Shown piece by piece: positions 7,795-17,041 of a DNA stretch of 64,000 nucleotides (the stretch's first letter is position 1; the number at the start of each line of letters is the position of its first letter). Made by a program: the position numbers and the translations under genes. Source of the DNA: Desmonostoc vinosum HA7617-LM4 (GTDB lineage Bacteria > Cyanobacteriota > Cyanobacteriia > Cyanobacteriales > Nostocaceae); assembly GCA_019359515.1 (NCBI GenBank), contig JAHHHC010000011.1, positions 1-64,000 of the forward strand, written 5' to 3'. A model generated the notes under the pieces. That model saw only the letters and a program-made list of their open reading frames with translations. It had not been told where the DNA came from and ran no database searches.

Positions 7795-8199
7795 TTACGA
7801 ATTATTTTCTGTACGCTGACCTAAGCGTCTAACTAAAGCAATAAGTTCATTTGTGGGTACATCTTTTTTGCAAACATCATCAAAGCTATACATTACTTTT
7901 TTCTCGTGATTTACGTCTTCTACTGAGGAGTAGGCAAGAATCCGGGTATTTGGAGATATGGCCTTTATGTGACTAGATGCACTCCAACCATCCATAATCG
8001 GCATCTGTAAATCAAGAATAATCACATCAGGTCGGCAACGTTTAACCATTTCTATGGCTTCTTGACCGTTACTAGCTAACCCTACGACTTGAATATTTTC
8101 TTGACAAGAGAAGGCCAACTGTAAAGTTAAACGGGTCAATTCGTGATCATCAACCACTAGAACGCGTAAGGTAGAAGACTCACAGGACAACATTAACAT
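7795..8199 (-). CDS. Single-domain response regulator (CheY/NarL receiver)
   Basis: 134 residues, essentially one receiver domain. It has the acidic pair D17-D18 after VLVV, the phospho-acceptor D63 in VIILDLQMPIMDGW, a conserved Ser in AYSSV and the switch lysine in CKKDVP. There is no output domain, so it probably works through protein contact, like CheY-type regulators in phosphorelays. No histidine kinase is adjacent. The last codons and the stop are formed by the AATTCGT array (7780-7803), so the C-terminus has been set by repeat insertion and a DNA-binding domain may have been lost. The start may be M1 or M3. Confidence 0.85.
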   Translation of the reverse strand: MLMLSCESSTLRVLVVDDHELTRLTLQLAFSCQENIQVVGLASNGQEAIEMVKRCRPDVIILDLQMPIMDGWSASSHIKAISPNTRILAYSSVEDVNHEKKVMYSFDDVCKKDVPTNELIALVRRLGQRTENNS

Positions 8200-8466
8200 T
8201 TAAGTGACAAACAAAACGACACACAATAATTTCTCTAGTTTATGGGAAGATGTACCAGCCCTAACTCTATCCTATGGTTGATAACTTGTGTGTCTTGATG
8301 AAAACTAATCAAATAACTTTTCTACAAGTTAAAGTTTTATAAAAAAAACTCAGTTTGGTTAGTTATTAAGGTATCGGAAGTTTTCTTTTTTAATTTAGTT
8401 ATTTAGACAAACTGATAACTGATTGATTGAGGGTAATGCCATATTAGAAAAACTGATAACTGTTCA
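8200..8466. other. Spacer with a small duplication of the ppk 3' end
   Basis: The segment ATTGAGGGTAATGCCATATT occurs at 8425-8444 and again at 8473-8492, where it encodes the end of ppk. AACTGATAACTG is also repeated. This looks like a local slippage duplication. No gene seen. Confidence 0.55.
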
Positions 8467-10626
8467 CTAATTAATTGAGGGTAATGCCATATTCATGAGA
8501 GTTTTTTGTGAATTAGCTTCTGGACAATCTTCACAGGGGCGTCTTTGAATATAATTGCCATCAGGTTGTAACTCCCAGGCTTGACGATTATCTGCGAGCA
8601 TAATTCCAAGAATTTCTTGCAAATCTTTAGCAATATCTAGATCTTTTACTGGGATAATTACTTCTACTCGACGATCTAGGTTGCGACGCATCCAGTCGGC
8701 ACTGCCGATAAAGATTTCTTCTTGTCCATTGTTATAGAAATAATAAATTCGAGAGTGTTCTAAAAAGCGACCGACAATGCTGATGACGCGAATATTTTCA
8801 CTAATGTCTTTTAGTCCTGGGCGTAAACAGCAAATGCCCCTAACTATTAAATCGATTTGTACTCCAATACGGGAAGCTTCGTATAAGGTGGCGATAATTT
8901 GCGGATCGACTAAGGAGTTTACTTTGACAACGATACGCCCGGATAATCCATTTTGCACATTTTCTATTTCGCGATGAATGAGTGCGAGAAAGCGATCGCG
9001 CATATTCACAGGTGCAACCAGTACTTCTCGATAGGATTTTTGCCGGGAGTAGCCTGTCAAGAAATTAAATAAATCTGTAATATCAGCACCCAATTCTTCG
9101 CGGCAACTAAACAATCCTAAGTCTGTATAAAGTCGTGCGGTTTTGGGGTTATAGTTTCCAGTGCCGATATGCACATAGCGCCGCATTCGGTCTTTTTCGC
9201 GCCGCACTACCATGACAGTTTTACAGTGGGTTTTTAGCCCCACCAAACCATAAACAACGTGAACACCAACTCTTTCTAAACGCCTTGCCCAGTAAATATT
9301 GTTTTCTTCGTCAAACCGTGCTTTTAATTCCACCAATACAGATACTTGCTTACCATTTTCAGCGGCGGCGATTAAAGCATTGACTATTGGCGAGTCGCCA
9401 GAAGTTCTGTACAAAGTCATCTTAATCGCTAACACATTCGGATCGTGGGCAGCGTGGGTGATAAAGCGTACCACCGTTGCTGTAAAGGATTGATAGGGAT
9501 GATGTACTAGCAAATCCTTTTCTCGAATCACAGCAAAAAAGTCGTTGCCTTCGTCTACCTCTAAGACTTCTGGATCTAAGCTTGGTTCTCTTAATCTTTG
9601 TAAGCGTAATGGTACAACAGATTGGCGTGGTGGGTCTTTGAGTTCTGGTAGTGGCAATGCCATAAAATACATTAAATCCCGCAGTCCCAAAAGACCGTCT
9701 ACTTCATAGACATCGCTGTCTGTTAAATCCAAATCTTGCAAAAGACGCGATCGCACTGGTTCGGGGGTCTGGGGTTGAATTTCGAGTCGGACTGGACTTC
9801 CACCCATGCGGCGTTTGCGGAGTTCTTGTTCGATCGCTAACAATAAATCATCTGCTTCATCTTCTTCCAATACCAGGTCAGCATCACGGGTGATGCGAAA
9901 GGGATGATATTCTTGGATATTCATGCCTGGAAAAAGAGATTCCAGATTATGAGCGATCGCTTGTTCTAAAGGTACGCCTGTCCAATGGGTAGGTTTGCCA
10001 TTGTCTTGAATTCTCAACTCTGGCGGTAAAGGTAAAAATCGAGGCAGAACGCTGGGCACTTTGACTCTAGCAAAGAACTCTTCTTCAGTTTCGGGATTTT
10101 TGACTACAACAGCCAAATTCAAGCTGAGATTGGAAATGTAGGGAAAGGGGTGACTTGGATCAACAGCCAAAGGAGTGAGAACTGGAAAAACTTGCTCTTC
10201 AAAATAGCCGTCTAGATAACTGCGCTGTCTATCATTTAGATCTATGTAATCGAGAATGTGGATGCCCTGCTTGGCCAGTAGGGGGCGGAGTTCTTGTTCA
10301 AAATGTTGGTGCTGTTTTGCAACTACGGGACAGAGAGTTGACCTAATATCATCTAGCTGTTGTTGCGGTGTGCGTCCATCGGGGCTTAGCTGAGTGACTT
10401 TTGCTTCTACCTGTTGCTTTAAGCCAGCAACCCGCACCATAAAAAACTCATCCAAGTTAGAGCTGAAGATTGCGAGAAACTTGAGGCGTTCGAGAAGAGG
10501 TGTGCGTATATCGCAAGCTTCATGTAAGACCCTGTTATTGAATTCTAACCAGCTTAACTCTCGATTAAGGTAGTATTGCGGATCGTTCAGATTTAAGGGA
10601 GTCTCGCTCTTTTTAGGTTTCGGCAT
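8467..10626 (-). CDS. ppk1: Polyphosphate kinase 1
   Basis: 719 residues, full length. It reversibly transfers the gamma-phosphate of ATP to polyphosphate through a phosphohistidine. The N-terminal domain opens with YLNRELSWLEFNNRVLHEA and LKFLAIFSSNLDEFFMVRVAG. The catalytic phospholipase-D-like C domains contain KARFDEENNIYWARRLE, GLKTHCKTVMVVRRE (with the histidine that is phosphorylated in the family), YVHIGTGNYNP and GSADWMRRNLDRRVE. The ATG is at 10626. It stands alone, and the 3' end is partly duplicated downstream. It would serve phosphate storage and stress physiology. Confidence 0.97.
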   Translation of the reverse strand: MPKPKKSETPLNLNDPQYYLNRELSWLEFNNRVLHEACDIRTPLLERLKFLAIFSSNLDEFFMVRVAGLKQQVEAKVTQLSPDGRTPQQQLDDIRSTLCPVVAKQHQHFEQELRPLLAKQGIHILDYIDLNDRQRSYLDGYFEEQVFPVLTPLAVDPSHPFPYISNLSLNLAVVVKNPETEEEFFARVKVPSVLPRFLPLPPELRIQDNGKPTHWTGVPLEQAIAHNLESLFPGMNIQEYHPFRITRDADLVLEEDEADDLLLAIEQELRKRRMGGSPVRLEIQPQTPEPVRSRLLQDLDLTDSDVYEVDGLLGLRDLMYFMALPLPELKDPPRQSVVPLRLQRLREPSLDPEVLEVDEGNDFFAVIREKDLLVHHPYQSFTATVVRFITHAAHDPNVLAIKMTLYRTSGDSPIVNALIAAAENGKQVSVLVELKARFDEENNIYWARRLERVGVHVVYGLVGLKTHCKTVMVVRREKDRMRRYVHIGTGNYNPKTARLYTDLGLFSCREELGADITDLFNFLTGYSRQKSYREVLVAPVNMRDRFLALIHREIENVQNGLSGRIVVKVNSLVDPQIIATLYEASRIGVQIDLIVRGICCLRPGLKDISENIRVISIVGRFLEHSRIYYFYNNGQEEIFIGSADWMRRNLDRRVEVIIPVKDLDIAKDLQEILGIMLADNRQAWELQPDGNYIQRRPCEDCPEANSQKTLMNMALPSIN

Positions 10627-10944
10627 AATGACCCAAAGTTAGGTAAATGTAGCCCATTCAACAGCAGAATATTAATCATAGTATAAGAATCTGGTTTGAT
10701 TGATGAAATTATTTGCTTACTTAAGCGTAGCGTCTCGCAGAGAAGCCCACGGGGAGTGGGGTTATGGCTTGGTTGCTATGTGCGATCGCAATTTAGTTCC
10801 TGAACATTGTTAGAGGTTGTTTGAAAAATCTAAATTAATACTAACCCCTGCGATTAGAAATCGCCTTTTCAAGCATCCTGTTAGCTTAAGTGTATTTACG
10901 TAATACATCCCAACCCTGCCTAATTATACTTTTGGCCTTGAATT
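10627..10944. other. Divergent spacer between ppk1 and a Ser/Thr kinase gene
   Basis: Contains a short repeat fragment (AGCGTAGCGTCTCGCAGAGAAGCCC, first part near 10722) and one HIP1 site. It must hold promoters for both flanking genes, which diverge, but no clear -35/-10 pair or operator is evident. Confidence 0.5.
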
Positions 10945-12705
10945 ATGAATAGCTATCCAGATTTCCATGAACATGGCTATCAAATTTTACGAGAATTGGG
11001 ACGCAATCGAGAAGGAGGAAGAATTACTTGGTTAGGATCAGATGTTGAAACAGCACAACAGGTAGTATTAAAGCAGTTTTGCTTTGCTCAGATAGGTTCT
11101 AGTTGGTCTGGATTTGAGGCACATCAACGAGAAATTCAAGTATTACAAGGACTTAATCATCCTGGTATTCCTCAATACATATGCTCTTTTGCTACATCTG
11201 ATGGTTTTTGTTTAGTGCAAGAATATATTAATGCCCAATCTTTGGCACAAATCCGCAGCTTTAAGGCAGAAGAAATTAAACAAATAGCTGTTAAAATTTT
11301 AGACATACTTGTATATCTGCAAAATCTCAAGCCTCCGGTAATTCATCGAGATATTAAACCAGAAAATATTTTGGTCGATGAACAACTCAACGTTTATCTA
11401 ATTGACTTTGGTTTTGCACGTATTGGTAGTCAGGAAGTTGCAGGCAGTAGTGTATTTAAGGGAACTCCGGGTTTTATTCCGCCAGAACAGATGTTTGAGC
11501 CAACTAAGGCTACAGATTTGTATGCTTTAGGTACTACCTTGATTTGTATGTTGACAAAAATTAAGTCAATAGAAATACGGCAATTGTGCGATCGCAATAA
11601 TCCATATTTGATTAAGTTTCACCATCTTTTACCTCAATTGAGTTTACGGTTTCTGGGTTGGCTAGAGGGTATGGTACAACCAGAACAAGACAAGCGCTTT
11701 GCTAATGCACAAGCAGCTTTAATAGCCTTGCAACCACTTGATGTTGCGCGTGTACCCGCAGTTGATTTCAGTGAGACAGTACTGGAATTCCAAGCGAAAC
11801 AATTGGGAGAAAAGCTAAAGCAAAGCATCACGGTTGTAAATACGATTCCTGATACTTTATTACAAGGGAGATGGGAAGTTGCACCCCATCCTCATGATCC
11901 CCCACATACACCAGATTCCCATGCTTGGATTTCGGTAACACCTACTCAATTTAGCGGGAATAATACTTGGTGTCATGTTCAGGTAGACACAAGTAAATTA
12001 ATGGCAGATAAGCAATATAAGCGTCAATTAATATTGCATAGTAATGCTTATCCAGCGATTCATACTTTAACTGTAAAAGTGCAAACAGCTGCTTTACCAA
12101 TTGAAAAGACAGAAGTACCATATGCTTGGCTTGCTGGAGTGTTATTAATTGGTGCGATCGCACCTCTTTTGATGACTTTATTAATAGTTTATTTAACTTC
12201 AATCAAATTGATAATTATTGCTGGGTTATCTTTAACTATAACTTGGTTGATAGCGATCGCTGGTTTACGCAGAGTAATTATGGCTATGATTGGGGTAGTA
12301 ATTGGACTATTATTTGGAGCTTTGGGAGGGATGATAATTGGAACGTTTATTATGATTATTCCTATAGTATTAGGTATTAGTTATGATATTGTTGATAACA
12401 TCCCAAAGATTGTAGGAGCAATTGGGGCTATTGTGGGATTAGGATATGGGTTTATTAAGGGTTTAACAATAGATAATGACTGTAAAAAATGGAACTGGTT
12501 TAGAATTATTTTGTATTTACTCACAGCAGGATTAGGAACAAGCTTCGGAATTATTTGTATAGTTGGATTAGCTAATCCCTACATTTTATTTTTACTAGCA
12601 GGAACTGGATTACCCTTGTTCATCTACTTGCTTTATTCACCCCTAAAACGACGGAAACTAATCGCTAAATATCGCAAGTCTGAGGAATCTTTAATTAAAC
12701 CGTAA
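10945..12705 (+). CDS. Membrane-anchored Hanks-type Ser/Thr protein kinase
   Basis: 586 residues. The N-terminal kinase domain (about 10-270) has K43 in VVLKQF, the catalytic HRDIKPEN (HRD at 134-136), DFG at 154-156 and GTPGFIPPEQ at 173-182, so it looks active. The usual GxGxxG loop is replaced by LGRNREGGR, which is common in cyanobacterial kinases. A linker follows (about 270-390) with a possible beta-rich region (LLQGRWEVAPHPHDPP...). From residue 392 on there are about six Gly/Ile-rich membrane helices, with a basic tail (SPLKRRKLIAKYRK). It is a probable sensor or transducer kinase whose substrate is unknown. No phosphatase is adjacent. Confidence 0.9.
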   Translation: MNSYPDFHEHGYQILRELGRNREGGRITWLGSDVETAQQVVLKQFCFAQIGSSWSGFEAHQREIQVLQGLNHPGIPQYICSFATSDGFCLVQEYINAQSLAQIRSFKAEEIKQIAVKILDILVYLQNLKPPVIHRDIKPENILVDEQLNVYLIDFGFARIGSQEVAGSSVFKGTPGFIPPEQMFEPTKATDLYALGTTLICMLTKIKSIEIRQLCDRNNPYLIKFHHLLPQLSLRFLGWLEGMVQPEQDKRFANAQAALIALQPLDVARVPAVDFSETVLEFQAKQLGEKLKQSITVVNTIPDTLLQGRWEVAPHPHDPPHTPDSHAWISVTPTQFSGNNTWCHVQVDTSKLMADKQYKRQLILHSNAYPAIHTLTVKVQTAALPIEKTEVPYAWLAGVLLIGAIAPLLMTLLIVYLTSIKLIIIAGLSLTITWLIAIAGLRRVIMAMIGVVIGLLFGALGGMIIGTFIMIIPIVLGISYDIVDNIPKIVGAIGAIVGLGYGFIKGLTIDNDCKKWNWFRIILYLLTAGLGTSFGIICIVGLANPYILFLLAGTGLPLFIYLLYSPLKRRKLIAKYRKSEESLIKP

Positions 12706-13381
12706 AGTATCTTTTAATTATGGGTATTTGATACTGAATAGACTATTTTAAATAAGAATGCGATCGCTATGCCTACTAACTAAAAAAATCACAGATTGAT
12801 AAAAATAGCCTACTTTTACATTTAGCTACGCGTAGACATTTACAACACTGCTAAAATAAACTCAAGACTAATTAATGCCAGATTGATTCTGTCAGGAACC
12901 TCAGCTTAAAGGCATGAGGCTTGAAAGAGAAATCGGGATAGCCATTCTGACCAGCCTAAGTCTTAACTGACAACGTTTTTTGAGTCACGACACCCCGGGA
13001 TGCGTAGCTAGTCCCTTGCTCTGTCGCTTGTGATTAAACAGTTCTAAGGTCACTGGAACAGTGTTGCAAGCCTAACAAGCTCTTAAAACATTGGCGTTAG
13101 CGCAGCGTTAGCGAGGCACGAGCGTCAGCTAACATTACCCCGCAAGGGAGGCTCGCGCATAGCAAAATACTATGCGTACAGGATTGGGAGATTTGAAACG
13201 GTGAGTCACTCCGTTGCGGGGTTCCCCCCGTTGAAGGAAGTGACGAACCCGTAAGGGTAACTGTCCCGTTGAAAGTGCAACACAAAAGTACACCGAACTA
13301 ACCAATCCCAAGGCGATAGTAGATTCAAAAAACAATTGCATTGCCGTACTAGAAGGACGGGGTTTCCACCCACATTTTCTG
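12706..13381. other. Spacer with possible noncoding IS200/IS605-type remnant
   Basis: From about 12890 to 13381 the sequence is G/C-richer than its neighbours and rich in potential hairpins, such as CCTCAGCTTAAAGGCATGAGG at 12898-12918. It ends GAAGGACGGGGTTTCCACCC just before the next gene. This layout is compatible with a TnpB-type right end and guide RNA region that has lost its ORF. No transposase-like protein is readable. A TTAGCGCAGCGTTAGCG repeat lies near 13096. Confidence 0.3.
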
Positions 13382-14188
13382 ATGACCATAGCCCAAGAAT
13401 TAGAATCTCAGCAAGACATCTCGAAAGATGTCACATTTCCCCCTAGCGATTTATATAGTGACGAGCCTCCTTTGGAAACAGAACTGCATCTGCAACAAAT
13501 AGTTTTACTTTTACAATGCTTAGAATGCCTGTGGCAAGATAGAACTGATTATTACGCAGCGGGAAACCTAACCATCTACTACAGTCCACACCAAAAAAAA
13601 TCAGAATACTTTCGTGGCCCAGACTTTTTTGTAGTGCTAGGAACTCAACGTAAAATCAGGAAAAGTTGGGTAGTATGGGAAGAATATGGGAAATATCCAA
13701 ATGTAATAGTAGAAATTCTTTCGGAATCAACAGCGAAGACAGACAAAGGTCTAAAGAAAGAAATTTATCAAGATACATTTCGCACACCAAATTATTTTTG
13801 GTTTGACCCATACACATTAGAATTTGCTGGATTTAATTTAGTAGATGCGAAATATCAACCTCTGCAAGCAAATGCACAAGGACATTTGTGGAGTGAACAA
13901 TTAGGGTTCTATTTGGGAATTCATCAAGGGTTATTACGTTGGTTCACATCTGATGGACAATTAGTACCGACACCACAAGAAGCTAAAGCGCAGGCAGAAC
14001 AAAGAGCAGAACAGGCACAACGAGAAAAACAACAGGCACAACGAGAAGCAGAAAAAGCACAACAAAGAGCAGAGCAAGCACAACGAGAAACAGAACAGGC
14101 ACGACAAGAAGCCGAACAGGCACGACGAGAAACAGAACGTTTAGTAGCAAAATTACGAGAGTTAAATATTGACCCAGATATAATTTAG
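13382..14188 (+). CDS. Uma2 family endonuclease (DUF820) with coiled-coil tail
   Basis: 268 residues. The Uma2 fold (a PD-(D/E)XK-type nuclease expanded in cyanobacteria) spans about 25-195. Likely active-site acids lie in FRGPDFFVV and in NVIVEILSEST, with a lysine in KGLKKEIYQ. Residues 200-255 are a run of near-heptad AEQAQRE/AEKAQQR units forming a coiled coil, probably for oligomerisation. It ends LNIDPDII, typical of this subfamily. The ATG at 13382 follows directly on the repeat-like spacer. The biological role of Uma2 proteins is not established. This is one of three in the window. Confidence 0.85.
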   Translation: MTIAQELESQQDISKDVTFPPSDLYSDEPPLETELHLQQIVLLLQCLECLWQDRTDYYAAGNLTIYYSPHQKKSEYFRGPDFFVVLGTQRKIRKSWVVWEEYGKYPNVIVEILSESTAKTDKGLKKEIYQDTFRTPNYFWFDPYTLEFAGFNLVDAKYQPLQANAQGHLWSEQLGFYLGIHQGLLRWFTSDGQLVPTPQEAKAQAEQRAEQAQREKQQAQREAEKAQQRAEQAQRETEQARQEAEQARRETERLVAKLRELNIDPDII

Positions 14189-14251
14189 ATTCTGGGATTT
14201 GCTTGTTTTGTTTAACGGGACTTAGGCAAAAATTGACCCAAAGGCAAACTC

Positions 14252-14450
14252 ATGAGTCGAATTGTTTTAACCACCATTGGCTCTTTTGGTGATCTGCATC
14301 CCAAAATTGCGATCGCCCCGGAATTACAGCAGCGTAGTCATGAGGTGGTATTTGCAACTCACAAAGAATATCAAGACAAAATTGCAGCCTTGGAATTCGA
14401 GTTTCATCGGATGCGCCCTGATAACACCGCGTTGAATGATCCTCAAGAGA
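14252..14450 (+). pseudogene. Truncated glycosyltransferase (GT1/GT28-like) N-terminus
   Basis: The first 66 residues (MSRIVLTTIGSFGDLHPKIA, EVVFATHKEYQDKI, FEFHRMRPD) match the start of UDP-glycosyltransferases of the MGT/rhamnosyltransferase type. After NDPQE at about 14450 the sequence becomes A/T-rich and unrelated, and the reading frame closes at 14530. The nucleotide-sugar-binding C-terminal domain is missing altogether. The gene was cut by a deletion or by insertion of the next segment. Confidence 0.75.
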
Positions 14451-14526
14451 CTTGTAGAATTATATGTATTGATTTTAATAATTATGACTACTTTTCATAT
14501 AGATTAAAGCCAAAGAGGAATATATA

Positions 14527-14913
14527 TTGAAAGACACAAAGCAGCAAATTGAAACTCAGATTATTAACCTTGAAGAACGGCTCGCTCAGGCAATGCTTGC
14601 TTCTGATGTTAACGTTTTGAATGAACTGCTAGCCCCTGAAATTATTATTACCAGTCATCTTGGAGAATTATTAGGAAAACAAGACGATCTAGCGGCTCAC
14701 GAATCTGGTTTGATTAAGATACACGAACTGAAACCTTCACAGCAGCGTATTCAAATCCATGGAGAGGTGGCGATCGTTTCAGTCCGAGTGCAATTGTCTG
14801 GTAGTTATAATGGTACCCCTGCAAATGGGGACTTTCGTTTCACGCGTGTTTGGGCTGTCTGCGCGAGCGGAACTTGGCAGATTGTTGCTGCACATATAGG
14901 TATGATCGGTTAA
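14527..14913 (+). CDS. NTF2-like protein (SnoaL/DUF4440 type)
   Basis: 128 residues with the cone-shaped NTF2-like pattern: an N-terminal helix (IETQIINLEERLAQAMLASDV), NELLAPEIIITSHLGELLGKQDDL, alternating strands (AIVSVRVQLSGSYNG) and the terminal FTRVWAVCASGTWQIVAAHIGMIG. Such domains act as small-molecule binding or isomerase-like modules; the substrate cannot be inferred here. The start is TTG at 14527, overlapping the end of the truncated glycosyltransferase frame. No strong ribosome binding site is visible (AAGAGGAATATA upstream). Confidence 0.75.
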   Translation: MKDTKQQIETQIINLEERLAQAMLASDVNVLNELLAPEIIITSHLGELLGKQDDLAAHESGLIKIHELKPSQQRIQIHGEVAIVSVRVQLSGSYNGTPANGDFRFTRVWAVCASGTWQIVAAHIGMIG

Positions 14914-14945
14914 ACATGGAGAAATTCTCTGGCGATCGCCTTCAC

Positions 14946-15569
14946 TCACCCCTGCAAAAAGCTCCTTAACCACCTAATCGCCTCACTTGTTGTTTGCTCT
15001 TTGGCAATTTGCAGGCATTGCTGTACAATTTCTGAAACGTTAGGAAAATAGCTACTTTCTGTAATTGCGTAATTTTCATCCTGCAATCTATAAACTAATA
15101 GCTGCTTATTCTTTAATAGCCAAATCTCTGGCACTTTGTAAACAAAATAGTCGTTAATATTGGTATAACTAGTAACATCTACCTCAATTACTAAATCTGG
15201 TGGAGGCTCATTGAGCCAGTCGATACGGCTCTTCCCTATTGCAGATCGCCAATTTTCAATATAAAAGCAATAGTCAGGCTCAATACCGCTAATCAGAGGT
15301 AAGCTCATGGTGATGGGCGTAAATGAATCGTATCTTTGCTCTAAATGATCTAGTAAAACTTTAGCAATGTCTGCCAGCAAACTCGCATCTCTTCCATGAT
15401 CCGGTAGCGGTGCCATTAATAAAATTTCTCCAGGTCGATATTTAAGGCGAGGTGAAGCGCGATCTTCAAGTTGTTGACTCAGTAATTGATAGTCTTGCCA
15501 AGAACCCAACATCCTTACAACTGTGCCGGGTGGTAACTCGATTCTTTCAGGTGTAATTACAGTATGCAT
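14946..15569 (-). CDS. Uma2 family endonuclease (DUF820)
   Basis: 207 residues from the ATG at 15569 (MHTVITPERIELPPGT), preceded by AAAGG. The frame stays open upstream to 15716 but that extension has no family character. Conserved features are LEDRASPRLKYRPGEILLMAPLPDHG, the acids in IEPDYCFYIEN and LVIEVDVTS, and VYKVPEIWLLKNKQLLVYRL. This is the complete compact form of the family, a PD-(D/E)XK-like nuclease of unknown target. The orientation, opposite to the neighbouring NTF2-like gene, suggests independent transcription. Confidence 0.85.
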   Translation of the reverse strand: MHTVITPERIELPPGTVVRMLGSWQDYQLLSQQLEDRASPRLKYRPGEILLMAPLPDHGRDASLLADIAKVLLDHLEQRYDSFTPITMSLPLISGIEPDYCFYIENWRSAIGKSRIDWLNEPPPDLVIEVDVTSYTNINDYFVYKVPEIWLLKNKQLLVYRLQDENYAITESSYFPNVSEIVQQCLQIAKEQTTSEAIRWLRSFLQG

Positions 15570-15767
15570 ATTCGTTGCCTTTACAAATTCCGTCCACACA
15601 AAAATGATTGAGTGTTGTTGATGGCTCCTGTTACGCGATCTGCTGTGCGGGTTTGTGGGAACTATGGCGTTACTGAAATTATAAAGTAACGCCATGATTT
15701 TTTTAGATGAATTCATAGGGAACAGGCAGCTGGCTCAGCTGTTCCCTGTTCCCTTTTTTTAAGTTTT

Positions 15768-16823
15768 TTAGAAAAACCACCCGTAAGAGTGTAAACCTTT
15801 ACCTAAAAGATTCACTCCCAAATAACAAATCCACACGACAACAAAACCACTGGCCGCTAAAATTGCTGGGCGACGCCCTTGCCAACCGCGAGTGAGTCGG
15901 GCATGGAGATAAGCTGCGAAAACTAACCAAGTAATCAATGCCCAAGTTTCCTTGGGATCCCAACTCCAGTAAGAACCCCAAGCTTCATTGGCCCAAACAG
16001 CACCAGCAATAATACCAATCGTCAGCAGGGGAAATCCTAATCCGATGATGCGGTAGCTGATGTTGTCGAGGGTTTCGGCAAGGCTAAGGCGTTGAGGTGA
16101 AAGAGGTTCGCTAGATGCTATGGCGGGAGATTCGGGAGCGGCGACTAGATTCAAAACAGCGGTGTTACCGTTGCCGTTGTTGTTAGTTTCAAAACGAGCA
16201 AAGCCATTATTCTCGACAGGAGGTGTTGATAGTTGAGAAACTAGTTCACTGGCTTTTTGCAAGCGGTAGCCATTGCTACGATAACCACCCGCACCGACAG
16301 AACTACCCTGGAGTTGGATGTTTTGACCACGAGTGACAATCAAAAAAGCGATCGCCAGCAAAGAACCCACCATCAAAGCTGCATAACTCAACATCATTAC
16401 ACTGACATGCATCATCAGCCAGTTTGATTTTAATGCAGGTACTAGTGGTTCTGACACTTGCATTTCTGATGGTAATGTCAGGGCGGCAAAAGCCGCGATC
16501 GCCATTGCTACAGGAGCAGTAAAAACTCCTACTAAGCGGCTACGACTGGTATTTTCAGCAATTAAATGAACAGTGGTAATTCCCCAAGTCAAGAAAAACA
16601 GAGATTCATACAAATTGCTGAGCGGGAAATAACCAGCTTCTATCCATCTAGCCGCTAACAGGGCAGCTATACAAAAATTAGCGATCGCCATCCCAGCTGT
16701 CCCCAAAGCGGCTAGATAGGGGAGATTGGGAAAAGCGACCCCTCCCCAAAACACCAGCATTGTCAGGAATAAAATTGCAAAGGAGGCATTGTCTAGCCAG
16801 TTCTGGAGTACAACCAGATTCAT
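15768..16823 (-). CDS. ccsB: Cytochrome c biogenesis protein CcsB (CcsA/ResC type)
   Basis: 351 residues with about eight membrane helices. It is the haem-handling subunit of the system II cytochrome c maturation complex in the thylakoid or plasma membrane, and works with Ccs1/ResB to attach haem to apocytochromes such as c6 and f. The diagnostic tryptophan-rich motif is [18 protein letters not shown] near residue 285. Histidines in LHARLTRGW and the final [12 protein letters not shown] fit the family's haem ligands. A variable low-complexity loop (about residues 180-235, with NNNGNGN) is inserted between helices. The chloroplast homologue is CcsA (Ycf5), and names vary. The ATG is at 16823. 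Confidence 0.93.
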   Translation of the reverse strand: MNLVVLQNWLDNASFAILFLTMLVFWGGVAFPNLPYLAALGTAGMAIANFCIAALLAARWIEAGYFPLSNLYESLFFLTWGITTVHLIAENTSRSRLVGVFTAPVAMAIAAFAALTLPSEMQVSEPLVPALKSNWLMMHVSVMMLSYAALMVGSLLAIAFLIVTRGQNIQLQGSSVGAGGYRSNGYRLQKASELVSQLSTPPVENNGFARFETNNNGNGNTAVLNLVAAPESPAIASSEPLSPQRLSLAETLDNISYRIIGLGFPLLTIGIIAGAVWANEAWGSYWSWDPKETWALITWLVFAAYLHARLTRGWQGRRPAILAASGFVVVWICYLGVNLLGKGLHSYGWFF

Positions 16824-16889
16824 ACAGTCTTCTCCCTAATGAATTGATTAATATATAAATTCTGACTGTTCTGATCCTATCTGCTTAGT

Positions 16890-17035
16890 GGGATATGGGG
16901 GTACTGGGGAATTGGGAATGGGGGTACTGGGGTACTGGGGAATTGTCATTTGTTATTATTCTCCGCGTCCCCGCGTCCCCGCGTCTCCTTCATCCCCGCG
17001 TCCCCTCATCCCCGCGTCCCCGCGTCCCAAAGTCC
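16890..17035. repeat. GGGGTACT and CCGCGTCC arrays
   Basis: GGGGTACTGGGG units (16898-16945), then CGCGTCCC units (16964-17030). The same array types recur at 19800-19817, 21818-21852, 41886-41918 and 44093-44175. Confidence 0.8.
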
Positions 17036-17041
17036 ATAGGC

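Noticed and set aside
12890-13381. RNase P RNA, tmRNA or type V-K tracrRNA
   Set aside because: None of their conserved cores can be found in the block.
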